Below, one piece after another: positions 1 through 13,037 of a stretch of DNA of 64,000 bases. The stretch's first letter is position 1. Every line of letters begins with the position of its first letter. The notes under the pieces were generated by a model. It was not told where the DNA came from, did no database searches, and worked only from the letters and a program-made list of their open reading frames with translations. The translations under genes and the position numbers were made by a program. Origin of the DNA: Hermatobates lingyangjiaoensis (Eukaryota; Arthropoda; Insecta; Hemiptera; Hermatobatidae); NCBI GenBank assembly GCA_026182355.1, contig JAPFBL010000255.1, forward strand, positions 5,271,501 to 5,335,500, written 5' to 3'.

Positions 1-30
1 CAATAGAAGTGAGAGATACTTCTCCAACTA
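1..30 (+). repeat. Short repeat shared with 42620-42652
   Basis: AGAAGTGAGAGATACTTCTC here and GGAAGTGAGGGATACTTCTC at about 42629 differ at two positions. This is probably a piece of an interspersed element cut by the window edge. Confidence 0.45.
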
Positions 31-809
31 TATTTGAAGTTTGAAAATGAATAACAAAATTTACAGACAGAGATGAATTTTGTATGTAAAAAACCAAATT
101 GAGTTTTTTAACGCCAACTGACAATTAGATTACACAAGGAACGAGACCTAGAATTTCAGAAATCTAAATCAAAAAATATTTTTCAATATTTTAATTTATC
201 TAGAATGAATGCTTGATTTAGATAAGAAGAAAATATGACAATTTTATTGACTTTTTTAAAGCCACAGTCCACCCAGTTTGATACATCTTAATAGAGTTCA
301 ACAGTTATACAGTTTATGGTGTAGTAAAGAATCCTATTCCATCGACTCAACAAGTTTAAGTTGTGGAAATACGATGCGATATCTACCATAATACTTTACA
401 AGTAAGTCATACAACCTACTTATATGCACAATCAGCCCACCCCTGGTCACATTTTTGGTCTAATTAAAAACAACTGAACTCACTGGTGATTTCTAGTACT
501 AATTCATGTATACACGAAACATACTCGTTTTTATGAGTATTACTATTGTTTTTACTATCTTTTTTTTAAAAAAAATGTATACTAGAAATAATTGAAGAAG
601 GATTACAGTTGTCTAATAAAACTGATATTTCCAATTTTAAAACTTTAAATAACTGTCATATTGTTTCCCTTAAGGATAATACTACAGACACTTCTAACTC
701 TTTACAAAATTTATGATTTATCATACAACAATTAGAAAACTTTAGTCACAATTTTTGGCTATTTTTCCAGGAACTGTAAATCTTTATAAAATTTCCATGA
801 CAATTGCCA
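31..809. other. No gene seen
   Basis: AT-rich sequence with homopolymer runs. No coding potential or recognised element. Confidence 0.5.
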
Positions 810-915
810 AATTATAGACGCGACATTAAAATCAATTAAGTAATTACATTAAGTAAATAAATAATTATAGACGCGACATTAAAATCAATTAAGTAATTAC
901 ATTAAGCAAAGAAAT
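810..915 (+). repeat. Tandem duplication, two 53-bp units
   Basis: AATTATAGACGCGACATTAA begins at 810 and again at 863. The two units differ by two substitutions near their ends (AAGTAAATAAAT versus AAGCAAAGAAAT). Confidence 0.9.
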
Positions 916-2949
916 AATTAATATAGTTGTAATATATTGCAGTTTAAGCCAATCAACATGTTTACAAAATTAAAATGATTAATAAAATTTAAACCATAGC
1001 TCATTTATTCGAAGTAAAACCGTGCACTACTATTGGCTTATAGATTTTTACTTTTTTCTAATAATTTTCCCGATGGAACACCTCTTTTCTTTGCATGACA
1101 CTCAAATTGTACAGAATTTCATAAATAGGAAATTAGGAATTAAAATACGAGTAAATTGGAATTGCGTCTTTAGGTTTGAAAAAATGTCTACTTTCAAAAG
1201 TTAATTTATTTTATTCATTTAATTTACTTTTTTTTTAAATCAACCAAAAAGAAGTTATTTCTGAGAAACTAATTCTTTTTGAATCGCATTTTCTCTGATA
1301 GAAGGAAGAAGTAAAGAAATTTACTTTTTATAATTATCTAATTCAGAATATTTAAAGGGCTGCCAAGGTTAAACTTCAAAGATTCGTCTTTATTTTATGC
1401 AAGGCATTTATCTTCCGCAAATTTTAAAAAAGGTTAATAACATTTATTGATGGTTCCAGAAATTGAGTATTAATCAAATATTGATTTCTATTAAGTACTG
1501 ATTCGTAATTATAATTAATATTACTAACTATGTAACTAGTGATTGTCTACAGTAGTCATACTATTGGAAGTTTGACGACTAGTTGTAATTGTATGAAATA
1601 CATCAATAACAATTTACTAAAAGAATCAATTTAAGAATGCTTAAAATGAAACCAGTTGGAGTGACTAAGTAAGGACTAAGCAACTATGGGCATGGATTGA
1701 TTAATCTTTGTTGGGTTTTTCATTCCTTCTTCACAATCCTTTCTTCTGCCTCCCACCCCTTCAATTACTCACCCTTTCTTCCATTTTCTTCTACTCCCTC
1801 CCCTTTAGGCAGTTACCTGTTTTCCTTTTTCTTCTTAGTCTCCAGTCTCTGTTGCTATTCTACCCTCGTATTCAATTTCTATCTGTAACCCTCGGTAGCC
1901 TTTTTACCAAGTGACTATCAGTCTTTTAAGGACTACTTGGATTCGTGGAAGCTCATCTTCATGAATTCAACCTTGTGTACTTCACAACAACTGTCTTGAA
2001 TTCCCCATTGGTTCGAAATCAGATAGCCCCTGTGCCGTGGCGACAGAGCGCCATGTCTTCTTTTTCATGGTTTGGCCGAAAGGCTCTCGAACATGAAAAA
2101 CAGTGAAGAGTTCCAAACTAGAGGCATCAAAAAATATAATGAGATGATATGGAAAAAGAGGATATGAGAAATTCAGAAAATTTAAATTTCTAACTTTAAA
2201 AAATAAGTAGATAATAAAACATATTTATTATTTTATCAGTACATTTCAAGCTAATAATTTTATACATTAAATATATACGTTTTAGACGTACATTGAGGGT
2301 TAAATGTACATTATCTGACTGTATTATTTGTTCAAATATGTTTGTCATATAAAATTCCAATAATTTGTAATCAAATGCCGAAATTAAATTTTGAAAAAAA
2401 AACTAATTATCCAGATCCAAGTACGATGAAAAGTTTTAAAAGAATTTTTTCCATTCTGACATTTACAAAGTTTGTATTTATTTTTCTGGTAAGTGAAATT
2501 TGAATTTACATATATTTAACAATCTAATTATTACATATCTTTATTTCTCATTGTCCAATATATTACTTCTATGTTGTATCCCAGAGATTTAATTATTCCG
2601 AAATACAAGATTTTTGCTTTATTGAATTTCCACGTACAATGGACATCATTATGTCTTTACCCTCATTAACCATAATGATACAATGAATGATTTGAAATTA
2701 TGAAGGGACAGAAGGAATTAGTGGTCAATGTTATTTGTACATACTTATATTATGTATTATCAAATAAGATATATGTTCTTAAAATATGTAATAAAACCAT
2801 ATTTTATATTAGCTTTGAATATTAATCATATATCAAGAATGATTAGTTCTGTTACTCACTAATTTCTTTAGTTATTTAGTTTTTTCCTTTTTTTTCCCCA
2901 AAAAAATAGTCTTTTATAAGAGGTTTTATTTGCAGGGTTGCGTTTCAAT
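916..2949. other. No gene seen; pyrimidine-rich tract and possible relic
   Basis: 1690-1910 is a C+T-rich tract that opens two spurious frames. 1925-2110 is less AT-biased, and GTTTGGCCGAAAGGCTCTCG between CATG motifs forms a partial hairpin; it could be an old transposon end but was not assigned. Confidence 0.4.
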
Positions 2950-3110
2950 GGCACTGGATTAGTCGACAGATGGTCCCAGTTTTGATTATTATTTGGATGT
3001 CGCGTAACCTTCTCAATTCACATGACAATTCGGTCAGATGTGTCCCGCCTATAAACGGCTTTTTTTCCACACCACCAGTGGAAACTCTAATTAACTGAGC
3101 TGTACGCCTG
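2950..3110 (-). pseudogene. Possible histone H3-derived pseudogene fragment
   Basis: The minus-strand translation contains STGGVEKKPF followed by a decayed segment with ELRRLRDIQ, which lines up with the H3 segment STGGVKKPHRYRPG...REIRRYQ. The nucleotide stretch TCCACTGGTGGTGTGG is close to typical H3 coding sequence. Further on, TCAAAACTGG...ATCTGTCG...TCCAGTGCCATTG resembles the H3 region encoding FKTDLRFQSAAIG, but in another frame. Most of the N-terminal tail and the C-terminus are absent. If real, this is an old processed fragment with indels. A minus-strand acceptor-like TTTTATTCTCAG at about 3110-3121 offers the alternative of an unrelated exon. Confidence 0.35.
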
Positions 3111-4169
3111 AGAATAAAACAAAAAAAACCCTCTTGAATTTCCATAAGAATTTAAATTAATTGTTTTTTTTATTACAATGTATAATAGAATATTCCCTTA
3201 AAACTAAATTCAATTTTTCCTACAATGTAAAATATAGTCACTTTAAAGAATCTGTGTTCAAGTGCTAGTTGACTATATAAAAAGGTAACATTATCATTTT
3301 ATATTTTATATTTCAAAGTGATTATAAATGACAATGAGATATACTTATTCATCTTATACTTCTACTTTAATCAAATTCACAGAAGCTATTATAATCTTAA
3401 ATTTAATACTTAAGTTGTAAGCAATAAAATTATAAAATATGGCATATACTTGTATTCGTCCTTGAAGAATTTCTAGAAAAAGAGGACTGATCACCAGTTC
3501 TAATCTGGTAATCTGACAAATCTTAATAATGGGTAGCTACAGTATATCATCATCTTTGCTGTTAATCACTGTATTACATTATAAAAACAGAGCTGCTCCT
3601 TATTGTTCTTTTAACTTTATCTGATAATGAAAAGGGATAACCAGATCTTACCATTCTGAAATAAACAAATAAAATTAGCAAACTAAACCACTCATGTTTG
3701 TAAACTAAAGCACCCACAACAGTACACTATTTATTCTGTAAATACAAAACAAGCAGGTCATACGCCTGTAAGCTTTACCAGCATTAAATGCGTTAGTAGA
3801 ATACATAACAAAAGACATCAAATTGATATTGACACACCAGTAGTTTTCTTTCTTTATTTATCGAGAAAATTATATAATACATATATAATATATTATACAT
3901 TGTTTGATCCATACTTTCAGTTATTTCAAGAAATACAACGTACCATTACCAGTCCATGACTTTCACGATAACATAGTAACTGTTATGGTGCAATTTACTT
4001 ACATATTTGAACGTTAGCCTTTCAAATATTATCTTCGTCCTCCATGATTGGACTCTTAATTTGTTTAAGCACTATCTCACATCTGTGGTTGAGGTCGTTT
4101 TGTCATTCTCTCCCTCGCGCTCTCTCTGTCTCTTTCACTCACCGCTTTTCTTTCCATGGAACTCATTTC
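3111..4169. other. No gene seen
   Basis: AT-rich. A CT-rich stretch at 4100-4145 opens a spurious plus-strand frame (4007-4207). Confidence 0.45.
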
Positions 4170-4349
4170 TCATTCGTTTAGCCATGTATCTTTGGGGTAA
4201 TCTCTGACACATCCTAGACAGCTAAGCTGTGTTGACTTGTCGCACTTCACAATGTCCTCAGGTCCACTACTCATTATTCTTCTTGATTGCCTGATTCCTT
4301 CTTTACAAATTGGACAAAATACTCCTTTCGCTATTCTTCTCCAAAGACT
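4170..4349 (-). pseudogene. PHD-like zinc-finger fragment, probably transposon-derived
   Basis: A minus-strand frame of about 60 codons without an initiating ATG reads GVFCPICKEGIRQSRRI then MSSGPEDIVKCDKSTQL and CLGCVRDYPKDTWLNE before a stop. The Cys-x2-Cys pair, the KCDK element and the following Cys pair with DTW match the layout of PHD-type fingers, but one expected Cys is Ser and the His is missing. PHD-like fingers occur in ORF1 or pol of several non-LTR elements, so a transposon relic is the preferred reading. No neighbouring reverse transcriptase was seen. Confidence 0.33.
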
Positions 4350-4624
4350 TCAAGACTTGGTTAATTAGTCTGAGTTTCTGCTCCATAGCATGCTGTCGGA
4401 ATGATCATGGGCTCAAACATGTTATTCTTGGTTGTCAAGTCAATATTCTTGACTTCATAAGCATTCGTATGTCAAAATAGACTGTTTCCTGCCATTACAA
4501 TACCTCCAATCTCATCTTTCTCCTGTTTTTTGTCTCAAACGTGAGGGAATCGATCACTATAATAGCCTAAGAAATTATAACCTTCGAATAAACAATAACA
4601 ACCTACAACTAAGTTTAAGACCTT

Positions 4625-4855
4625 CTCTCCATGTCCCCACAGACAACACCAGGATTTTGCTTTTATTTAATTAACATCTGGACTAAATTTCTTACATTAT
4701 TTCTTTAAATCATCAAACAAGACTACTTTTAAAATAAAAGGATTAGTGTTTAAATGTTAGTGTATATTTTACAATACATGCAATTCGGTCAAAATCTCGA
4801 GATCGAATTTTTTCATCATTCACAATACTTTAATTATAGTAAAGTAAAAAAATGA
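4625..4855 (-). mobile_element. Family A 5' end fragment
   Basis: TCAAAATCTCGAGATCGAAT (4789-4808) and TTTAATTATAGTAAAGTAAA (4829-4848) are the 5' end in minus orientation. Weaker similarity (AATCATCAAACAAGACTACT) extends left. No coding content. Confidence 0.5.
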
Positions 4856-7505
4856 TATATCAATAATGTGAAAAAAACTTATAAACTAAATAACTCAAGA
4901 ATAAATGAACAAACAAATGAACTACCTGAAAGAAGTAAAAATCTTTTATAAAGCGATGGACAGAGATATTTCCTTTGAGAAAGAGTAATATTTTTTTATT
5001 ATGTGAAAACTTTTATAAAAGTGGTGAAACATATATCAAAAACCAGCCACAAATCTAGATCAAAGACAAAAGCACTTGCTTAGAACAGTGAATGGAGAAA
5101 CCATTATGAATAAGTTAGTCATGGACAAAATTTAAGATTTATATTTATGAGCAAAGTTATAAATGAATTATATTGTTAACCTGGTTAAACCAGGTAAATA
5201 AAATTAAATTAATGTTTTTTTACCATAGAAGAAATCTTATATTCACAAATATTTAAAACTAAACCTCATATTCTAAAAATTGCATTTTATCATTACTTCT
5301 AAAATCTGGAAAAAAGTACGAAAAATACTGCAAAGTTTAAAATCTTAAGAAAGGGATAAAAGGCAATGCTTTAAAGTTGATTACAAGTTTAAAGAGGGGG
5401 TTTTTACTTGTTTATTTCCTCCTAAAGAGTTTTAACAAGCATTTCAATAATCGATATCTAGAGCCTAATAAGTCACTCCAACCATTTATAATTAGTATTA
5501 GTAAACATGCTTCCGTAATTATTGCACGCTAAAAATATTTAACATGCAGGAAATTGTTTCCAAATAATATGAAGAAACGAATATGGATAAATTATTTCTA
5601 TTTTTGAGAACCACATTCATTCATTGCAATGTACATTGAAATAATGATCACGGAGAGTAACGGAAAGATTATTACAGTTCAAGGCGAGATTATTACAATG
5701 ATACATTAAACGAATTCAATGATAGTTACGAGCTGATAAATATTAAAATTATGTGACCAAGGCATCATTGATCTTCCCGACAACTTCATCAAAATATGTG
5801 AATATCGTTGAAACTTATTTAAATAAATTAAATTTTGTATGATTGTTTATATGACAGCTTGAATGATATCAAAAATTATATTGAGTTATCTGTGGTTGTA
5901 GTTGAAGAAAAATTAAAAATGGAATATATGGAAAGATAATCGTTTGAATATAGGTAGTAGGATATGATAACCAAGGTCTGAAGTTTTACTCTTACTATAT
6001 CCGATCAGTCTGAAAAATCATGTTCTAATTGGCGCCGAGAAACTTTGAAAAAAAATAACTTGGAACGTTCAATGAGTGTTATTCTCAATTGTGTAGCTTC
6101 TGAAATTATATCAAATGATTCAATCATTCATAAATACAGTTACTAACATAGATCAACTGAAATATTAACACTCGTGCCATTAAGGAGAGTTTTACGAATT
6201 TTTAACATTGTCACTTGAAATAAAAAACGCCAATTGCATTATATCCTGGAACACTTTATTAAATAGATATGGTGAAAAACACAAGAACAATAGTTTATGC
6301 TCATAAAACATTATAAATCTTAATTATTGTTCCTTAAGAATTTTACATTAGTTCAAAAGAACTGGTTAACACCATGCAAACAGAATAAATTGTTTGAACT
6401 CTTGAAAACAGCCTACTTGTTCCGATGCTACCTTGTTTCGATTTATTGAATAAATTAGATTTACAAATGTTAAAAGATCGGGAAAGGATTATATCAAAAT
6501 AAAAGATTAAAAACAAAATTTCTAAAATAATGAGCTGTTAGAATTTCTTATACCAGATAAATTCTGTTAAAAATTACTAGTCAAAATAAAAACGGCTAAT
6601 TCATTATAGAAATCTAAAATTAATTAGAAAAGCATTTACGACCCCTCTACAATATTTATCTTTTGAGGAAACTTCTCACTCAATCCATATCACTGAAATT
6701 TTTAAGAAATTAGATTCAACTGCTAATAACAAAAAGGTTCCTAACCTGAAAATTTGCATAAATTGTTTGAGAAAATCATTTGTTAAGATCTCTTTAACGG
6801 ATCCTACTACCTGAATGTCCTTTGCACAAAAAACCTTAAATAGCTAAAAATTAAAATTTATATTCAAATTGAAGCAATAAAAGCATTACAATTCTATGAA
6901 ACAACAAAAAATTAGAAACATTGGAAACATTTCATCACAGTATTTTTAGAAAAAAAGATTTTTTTTTACCTATCATATGTGTGATTTAGATATATAAATA
7001 AAATACACATGTCTATTGAAATGAAACTAAATTATATAAATTTTGGAGATTCAATTTAAATCTTCTGTTTAATGTAATAGATTTTCATTTTCATTTAATT
7101 TTGTTGCATTGCATTTGAATTTAGATGAGATGATTACTATTGCCTGACAATACTTTATTTTTTTTTATTTTTTTCATTAATTGAGCAGTGTCAATTTATT
7201 TTCATTTCAATTATTTATTTCGTTAGTATTTTTTTCAATTTTTTTTATATAATTTTCATTATTTAATTTGTTTTCTTATTCTTTCAACGATTTGTTCGAG
7301 CCAATTCAAATAGTTGGTTCATTCAGAAAGAATTGAGCTGTTTACATAAATCTCTTTATGATCATTATGTAAATGGAAACATTTTATCAGCATTTTTAAT
7401 TTCTCTGTTTTTTTATTGTTTTTTAGTTTTAAGTTTAGAATTTTATATGTATTATTCTGTTTTTTGTGCATTCAATATGCTTTAGTTCTTTAAAATATCT
7501 TGCAG
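4856..7505. other. No gene seen; likely intron or intergenic
   Basis: AT-rich throughout, with no recognised element or coding segment. If the exon at 7506 is real, this is probably its preceding intron. Confidence 0.45.
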
Positions 7506-7662
7506 AAGACCATCGTTAGGTCACCATATTAGCAGAATAGAAACAGTGCAAAGATTATGTCCAAATCAAATTGAAGAAGAACCTGCATCAGCAAGCAAGC
7601 TAAACAGACAAATACTGACTCAAATACGTGACTTGAAACATTTATTAGACGGATCGCAGTGA
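7506..7662 (+). CDS. Candidate last coding exon of an unidentified plus-strand gene
   Basis: Seen: the acceptor ATCTTGCAG is followed by a single open frame of 51 codons ending TGA; the other two frames close within about 30 bases. The peptide begins RPSLGHHISRIETVQRL, continues PNQIEEEPASASKLNRQI and ends LTQIRDLKHLLDGSQ. The last 20 residues look amphipathic-helical and the segment is charged and low in bulky aromatics, unlike translated AT-rich noise. AATAAA lies at 7721-7726, about 60 bp after the stop, as expected of a terminal exon. A donor-like AG|GTATGA at 7670 would instead put an intron in the 3' UTR. I do not recognise the protein, and its upstream exons are not evident in the first 7.5 kb, so they probably lie outside the window. 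Chance is the main alternative. Confidence 0.45.
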
Positions 7663-7720
7663 AAGACTAGGTATGATCTCTATTTTTAATTTTTTACCCT
7701 CGTTTTGAATAGATGTAGGA

Positions 7721-7726
7721 AATAAA
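7721..7726 (+). terminator. Poly(A) signal AATAAA after the 7.5 kb terminal exon
   Basis: A perfect AATAAA hexamer 59 bp after the TGA of the candidate terminal exon, within the normal distance range for insect 3' ends. In AT-rich DNA the hexamer is common, so it supports the exon without proving it. Confidence 0.35.
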
Positions 7727-8184
7727 AAACACGGAGTAAAATTTAAAATTCCTTACAATACCAATTTCTCTTTATGGTGTTAGGATAAAAACTATTTGTT
7801 ATCACTGAATGCTTCACATTAGATGTTAGATAAAAGTTTATGGAACCAATATCCTTTCCATTAATCTGATAAAGTTATTGATCTTAGTTGATCTTTGCTG
7901 TTTTTTGTGCTTTTGTTTCCATTAAACAGGACTCTACATTATTTTTCAGTGAGGTGTTCTTTCGAATATTCTGAAAACCCACAATTCTTTATCATAATGT
8001 CCGATGTGACACTTTACTTTGCAAAATTAACTTTCAGTGAGCTAATTCTCATTTCCGAGTGGCTCGAGAAATTCGTTGTATTGAACCTTGGCAAGGTCAT
8101 GAGAGTTTTAACATTTTGTCTCGTGCCTAACAGATAACTTAAATTGAGGACCTAATATATACTAATTTTAGTATTTTTAGGACC

Positions 8185-9010
8185 AATTTTAAAAGTTTGT
8201 GCGTACGCTACAAGCTACACAATGTGATGAATCAAATCATATTTCATTAAAAAATGGGTCCAATAGTGTTTATGTGTCCTATTGTATTTGGGCAATGATG
8301 TATCATGGAAAAGTCGCTTTCTTTTAATAACAAAAAGTTTATTTATTGCAACAGTTTATTTATTAACAGTTTTAGATATGTTAAATAAGCATCTTCATTA
8401 AGAACAACATACTTATCAGAAGAACAAACAATAGAATCAGTCACAAAAACTTTTGAAAACAAAATAGAAACAAACCTAAGACAACCTGGCATGGCCTACA
8501 CTCAACTTTACAGTGAGCTGATGTTCAATAAGTCTACTATAATGAGATGATATGATTTTCACTTACTGTGATGCTGACCAGAGGCGCATATATGAGACAT
8601 TATATGATTTCCAAATGTTTGTATGCAGTTTTCAATAATTGCAATTTTAAGCAATTAAATACCAAAGCTGATTTTATTAAACCACTGTTAAATACAGTGG
8701 TACTGCACGGGAGTTCGATGAGTCTCAGCTTCAGTTAAGTCCAAATAATGAAAACTTATCTAATTTCTCATAACTGACAAAATGTTTATAGGTAATATAA
8801 AAAAAATAAAATCATTAAATTGATTATCTATGATTTTGATAGTATCTAACCTGAGAGTATATTACAGCTTTATCATGATAGTCACAGTATAGAATAAAAT
8901 TTAATTTATTGTCAACGAAATTGATATTATGTTTACTTGTAGTAAAGTTGAGTTTAGAACATTCTAGATTTTTTGTTTGCTCATATTGTAGTTGAGTGTA
9001 GGCCACTCCA
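8185..9010 (+). mobile_element. Family A copy, internally rearranged
   Basis: AAAAGTTTGTGCGTACGCTA at 8189 and the block ATGTATCATGGAAAAGTCGC (8298-8317) match the 5' half of family A. The plus-strand 3' end motif TTTACTTGTAGTAAAGTTGA is at 8933-8952, and GTTGAGTGTAGGCCACTCCA at 8991-9010. A minus-strand copy of the end motif (GGCCTACACTCAACTTTACA, 8494-8513) is nested inside, so this is a mosaic. Confidence 0.5.
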
Positions 9011-9516
9011 TATTTTTATTTATTATTTGTTGAAAACCAAAGTGTTTTGACGACGATGGCTGGTGTCAAATTAGGGCATTGAATGGCAAAGAGATGGCAT
9101 CACAACTTGGCCTAGCAAGGATATAGTGGAAATTAGTAAGTAACATCTGATTTGCAGATAACATTTAATTTTTTAATTAAATTAAATTTTCCTGCGCTTC
9201 AAATGAAAGTATTGGTTGCTTTTACAACTACAACCTATCTTCCATCCATCACTTATAAAATTTCCTTTCGTATATTATTCCCATATTCACGGTAAGTAAT
9301 TGACAAATTATGAGTTATAAGAGTATTAAGTAGTAAGTAGTAATATTCACTTTATTATTTTAATTTCTATAAGCGTAATATTCTTTTTCAGGAGTAAATA
9401 TATGGTAGAACGCTATTTGTTCGAAAAAGCATTAATTTCATGAAACTGGTTTATGAGGATACTCCTTATTTTATTACCCAATTTGTCTAAGTACTACATA
9501 GGGACTGATTGCACTA

Positions 9517-9585
9517 GTACAAAATGTTTTATAATAAATTGTGGAACAATTTTACAATCTCTCCCTTATTGCTGAAGGTAGTATT
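9517..9585 (+). repeat. Repeat copy 1 (shared with 10900-10965)
   Basis: Contains ATTTTACAATCTCTCCCTTA then GCTGAAGGTAG. The same order of bases recurs 1.37 kb downstream in the same orientation, with about 85% identity over 65 bp by eye. Confidence 0.7.
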
Positions 9586-10899
9586 TATTATTAGGAAATT
9601 ACATTTGAGTATATCATTTTATTGAATGTTTGAACTTTTATAGTTTAATTGATGATGCTGACTCTTCATTTATTTTTAATACTTTTAATAAAAGTGGAAA
9701 CACTTTCACATCACGATTCCATTAACATTTATCTTTTCTACATCTTTTTGATGAAAGTAAGTACATTAAATGTACAGACTCTTTTTAATGAAATGAAAAA
9801 AGAGTGGTTTATAATTGCGAGGAGTAGGGAGGCTTGGGGTGGCTCACCTGGCTGGAATCAGTTCTAATTAAGTGTATCCCTTGGCAGTGCACCGCCTCAG
9901 ATAATGCCCTCATAGTGACCACTTTATCATCCCGGCACAATTCATAACTTAACTTTCCACAAACTCTAGATCCTCCGACTTTATCTTAAATTATTGTTAT
10001 GTTAATTACTTAAATACCAAGCCAAGTTCTGAGTGAAGCCTTGCCAGACTACCTTAGTAATATTACTATCGTCTCAATTATTTATTTCAGTAATTTTCAC
10101 CACTTAATTAAATCCATCATTTAACCATTTGAAAGGGAAAATTCTTAGTTTAACAGTTTTTAACAATGCTAACTGGAATAATATGCTCTTAATGAATGAA
10201 ATACTGCCTTTCAAGAGTACTTTCCCGATTCTATTAAAATGGGATATGACTAGAAAGACAAAGTGCCACACTGTTCTCTGGCGTTCAATCAAGAATTCAA
10301 CTCTTGCTCCTCCTTTTCTAATCTCTAATTCGGCAATCGTGATTCATTTGTCTGAGTATCTTTACGAAACAAGATTAGTCTTTACAACTATAAACGCGCT
10401 AATTACTTGTAAGTACCGTTATAAGACCATAAGCTACTGTGTTAATTTAATCTGGTAATATTTACTCAAAATAAGTAACCCGAGCAGTGATAAAAATATA
10501 GGTCACGTTAGTGGTATAACTTTTATTTTGTAATGTAAATCTTAAAATAAATTGAACAGAAGAGTATAAAGATACAGTGTAAAATAATCCTCAAATATTA
10601 CAAAACCTAGTCTAGAGTAGAGAATATGAACATTAAACATATTGTTGTTTGTGTCCAGGTGCGATTGGATCAGATGGACAAAATGAACAAGTGACTTAGT
10701 GAGTACCCAATTTATTGCCACCCACATTTCTGGTCCCCTTGACGCACTGTTCCGGAAGACATCGCATGAGATTGAGATATACATTTTATATAATTTTATC
10801 CTTTTGGTGTATATTCACAATATCGCTGGAATAAAACATTATTGAAATTTGGTGATGTCATATCATTTCAGTCATTTGTATTGACTAACAAATTTGAAC

Positions 10900-10965
10900 A
10901 ATTACAAAATTTGCCTAATAAATTTTGAAATAATTTTACAATCTCTCCCTTATAGCTGAAGGTAG
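10900..10965 (+). repeat. Repeat copy 2 (shared with 9517-9585)
   Basis: Second copy of the ATTTTACAATCTCTCCCTTA...GCTGAAGGTAG repeat. The DNA between the copies shows no retrotransposon coding sequence. Confidence 0.7.
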
Positions 10966-13037
10966 CGTTAATTACCTTCTATAAATACTACTATTAATAT
11001 TTACCTATGCTTGACGCATAGACTGATCTTTTCTTATCATTATATGAACTGATACTTGCTTATTTATAATTCTTCAGTAATCTCGTTGAGAGGCACTCGA
11101 TCGTTTCCTACCACTATTTGGCAAACATCTGCAATGACTTGTTGGTGGCTGCTGATGAATGAGCTGCCAGAACGGCGTGTCTCGACTAAGCTTGGCTCTA
11201 ATTTGAAACAGTTCTACCATTCTTTTATCTGTGCTATTCCCACGGCTTGCTGAACTCTCTACCTTTGTTATCACCAATCATGGTGGGACTTAACGCAGTA
11301 TCGTTGCTCAAAGCCACTCAACAAGTAAGGACGAAAATCCTAGAAATGAGTTTGATAAAAGAAAATAAATTTCTCTATGAACCAATTATGATTTCATTTT
11401 AAAAGCACATCGTATGGTGACTAATAATAATTAGGTGGTCAGGAAAAAAGTATTTTACTGATTTAATGAACCTTGATTTATGCGTGTTAGTCATAATCAT
11501 ACAACTACTTTATACAAATATTTTCTTTAAACATTTATAAATAATCTGAAGCACTTCACATAACTTCTACTTATAAAAGTATCACCCTATAATTAACATA
11601 CATCTCCATATAAAGAAAAACTTATTGGCCGAAAATGACTTCGGATCATAAAAGGTAGTTAGTGAAAGTAATAAGTAAACAAATTACAGGTCCATTAAAA
11701 ACTCAATACATAACTGCTTTTAAGGTTTCATATGGCTTAGAAGCAGTTTTTGTGGCAATGTTAAGAAATAGAGCAAGCCACTCAACCCATCTCAATGACT
11801 GACTCCTAAAACTTTTAAAGTTGTAACTAAACTAAAGCTATCCCGTTGTAAAGCTAATGGTACGAAAATGAACACGAGGATTATATTTAGTTGTGGAAGG
11901 TCACCCTAAATTGTTAATTTTTAACAGAAGAAAATCAAGCAAAGTAGGAAAAAACCTTAGTTCTTAAGTTAATTTAAGTTAAGAGCATTTTGCAGTTCTT
12001 CAAAATTTAATCTGGAATAGTAGTCTGGGAAACAAACTTCTGTGAAGATTTTATATTAAATCAACCTCATTATCAAAAGAAAAAAAGTTGTGGGATGATA
12101 GAAAAGAAGTTATGAAGATAAAACTTTAAGGATACTAGAGACTGGAATTGTACTATCAATGTGGTAATAAAATATTTCACCGTCAAAAAGTACAGTAATG
12201 ATGAATGAGCCGACAGAACACAGCCTCGCCTATCAGAACATAGATAAGTTTAAAGGGTTGACGAGAGATAAGCAGTATCTCCAAAATGCTTATCTAACGT
12301 TACTTTAGACATAAAGAAACATTCTGTATTATTTTTTTATTGAAGGAAATAATTAATGTTAACTTGAATCAAATTTATTGAACACTTGTACCCCACTCCA
12401 ATTTTAACAAATACAAACTAACAGGTAAAAGATTATCCATGAATTTATACTTATAGGCATGAATTATGAGAAAATAATTATTAACAATTACCATTAATTC
12501 TATTACATTCGTTAACCTAATCAGCTAATTAAATGATGTAACATTATTATGGGAACGAAAGTAACATCAGTTCTTATAGTAGGATAAAATAATCGACACT
12601 GTCAGATAAGAATTTCTACATCACTAAGAGTCGTTTGCAAAATTAAAAATTGGCGACGTAATTTAGATATTGACAGTTTTTTAAGATTTTGGGGCTTAGG
12701 TAACGTGACATATATAATATTTCGGATAAAAGTTGTAGAGAATATAATGTTTACCGGACTAACTGTTTTCAGAATTATTCTGAAGTTTATAAAAATAATT
12801 TTATTTAAATATTCTGCTAACTCCTTCCTGGATGTTTTATCGCTTATAACATTTACAACATTTAAACAGACTGAATCTAAAAAGCATCGACATATTAATG
12901 TTTAAGGCGTAATTAATAATGCTAATTTGGTTCTGTAGTAGCACAGTATACACAAATTACGTTAGACACATAATGAAATGAAGTTCTAAATTGTATATTT
13001 TTTTAATTTTATATGCACTAATTATACTTGTTAGTGT

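Noticed and set aside
1697..1914. Two overlapping plus-strand frames rich in Ser, Phe and Leu
   Set aside because: Products of a C+T-rich tract; no domain, no splice or 3' end signals.
2940..3100. Plus-strand terminal exon (open frame after TTTATTTGCAG)
   Set aside because: The frame reads through in the antisense of the H3-like segment; the minus-strand similarity is the better explanation, though not proven.
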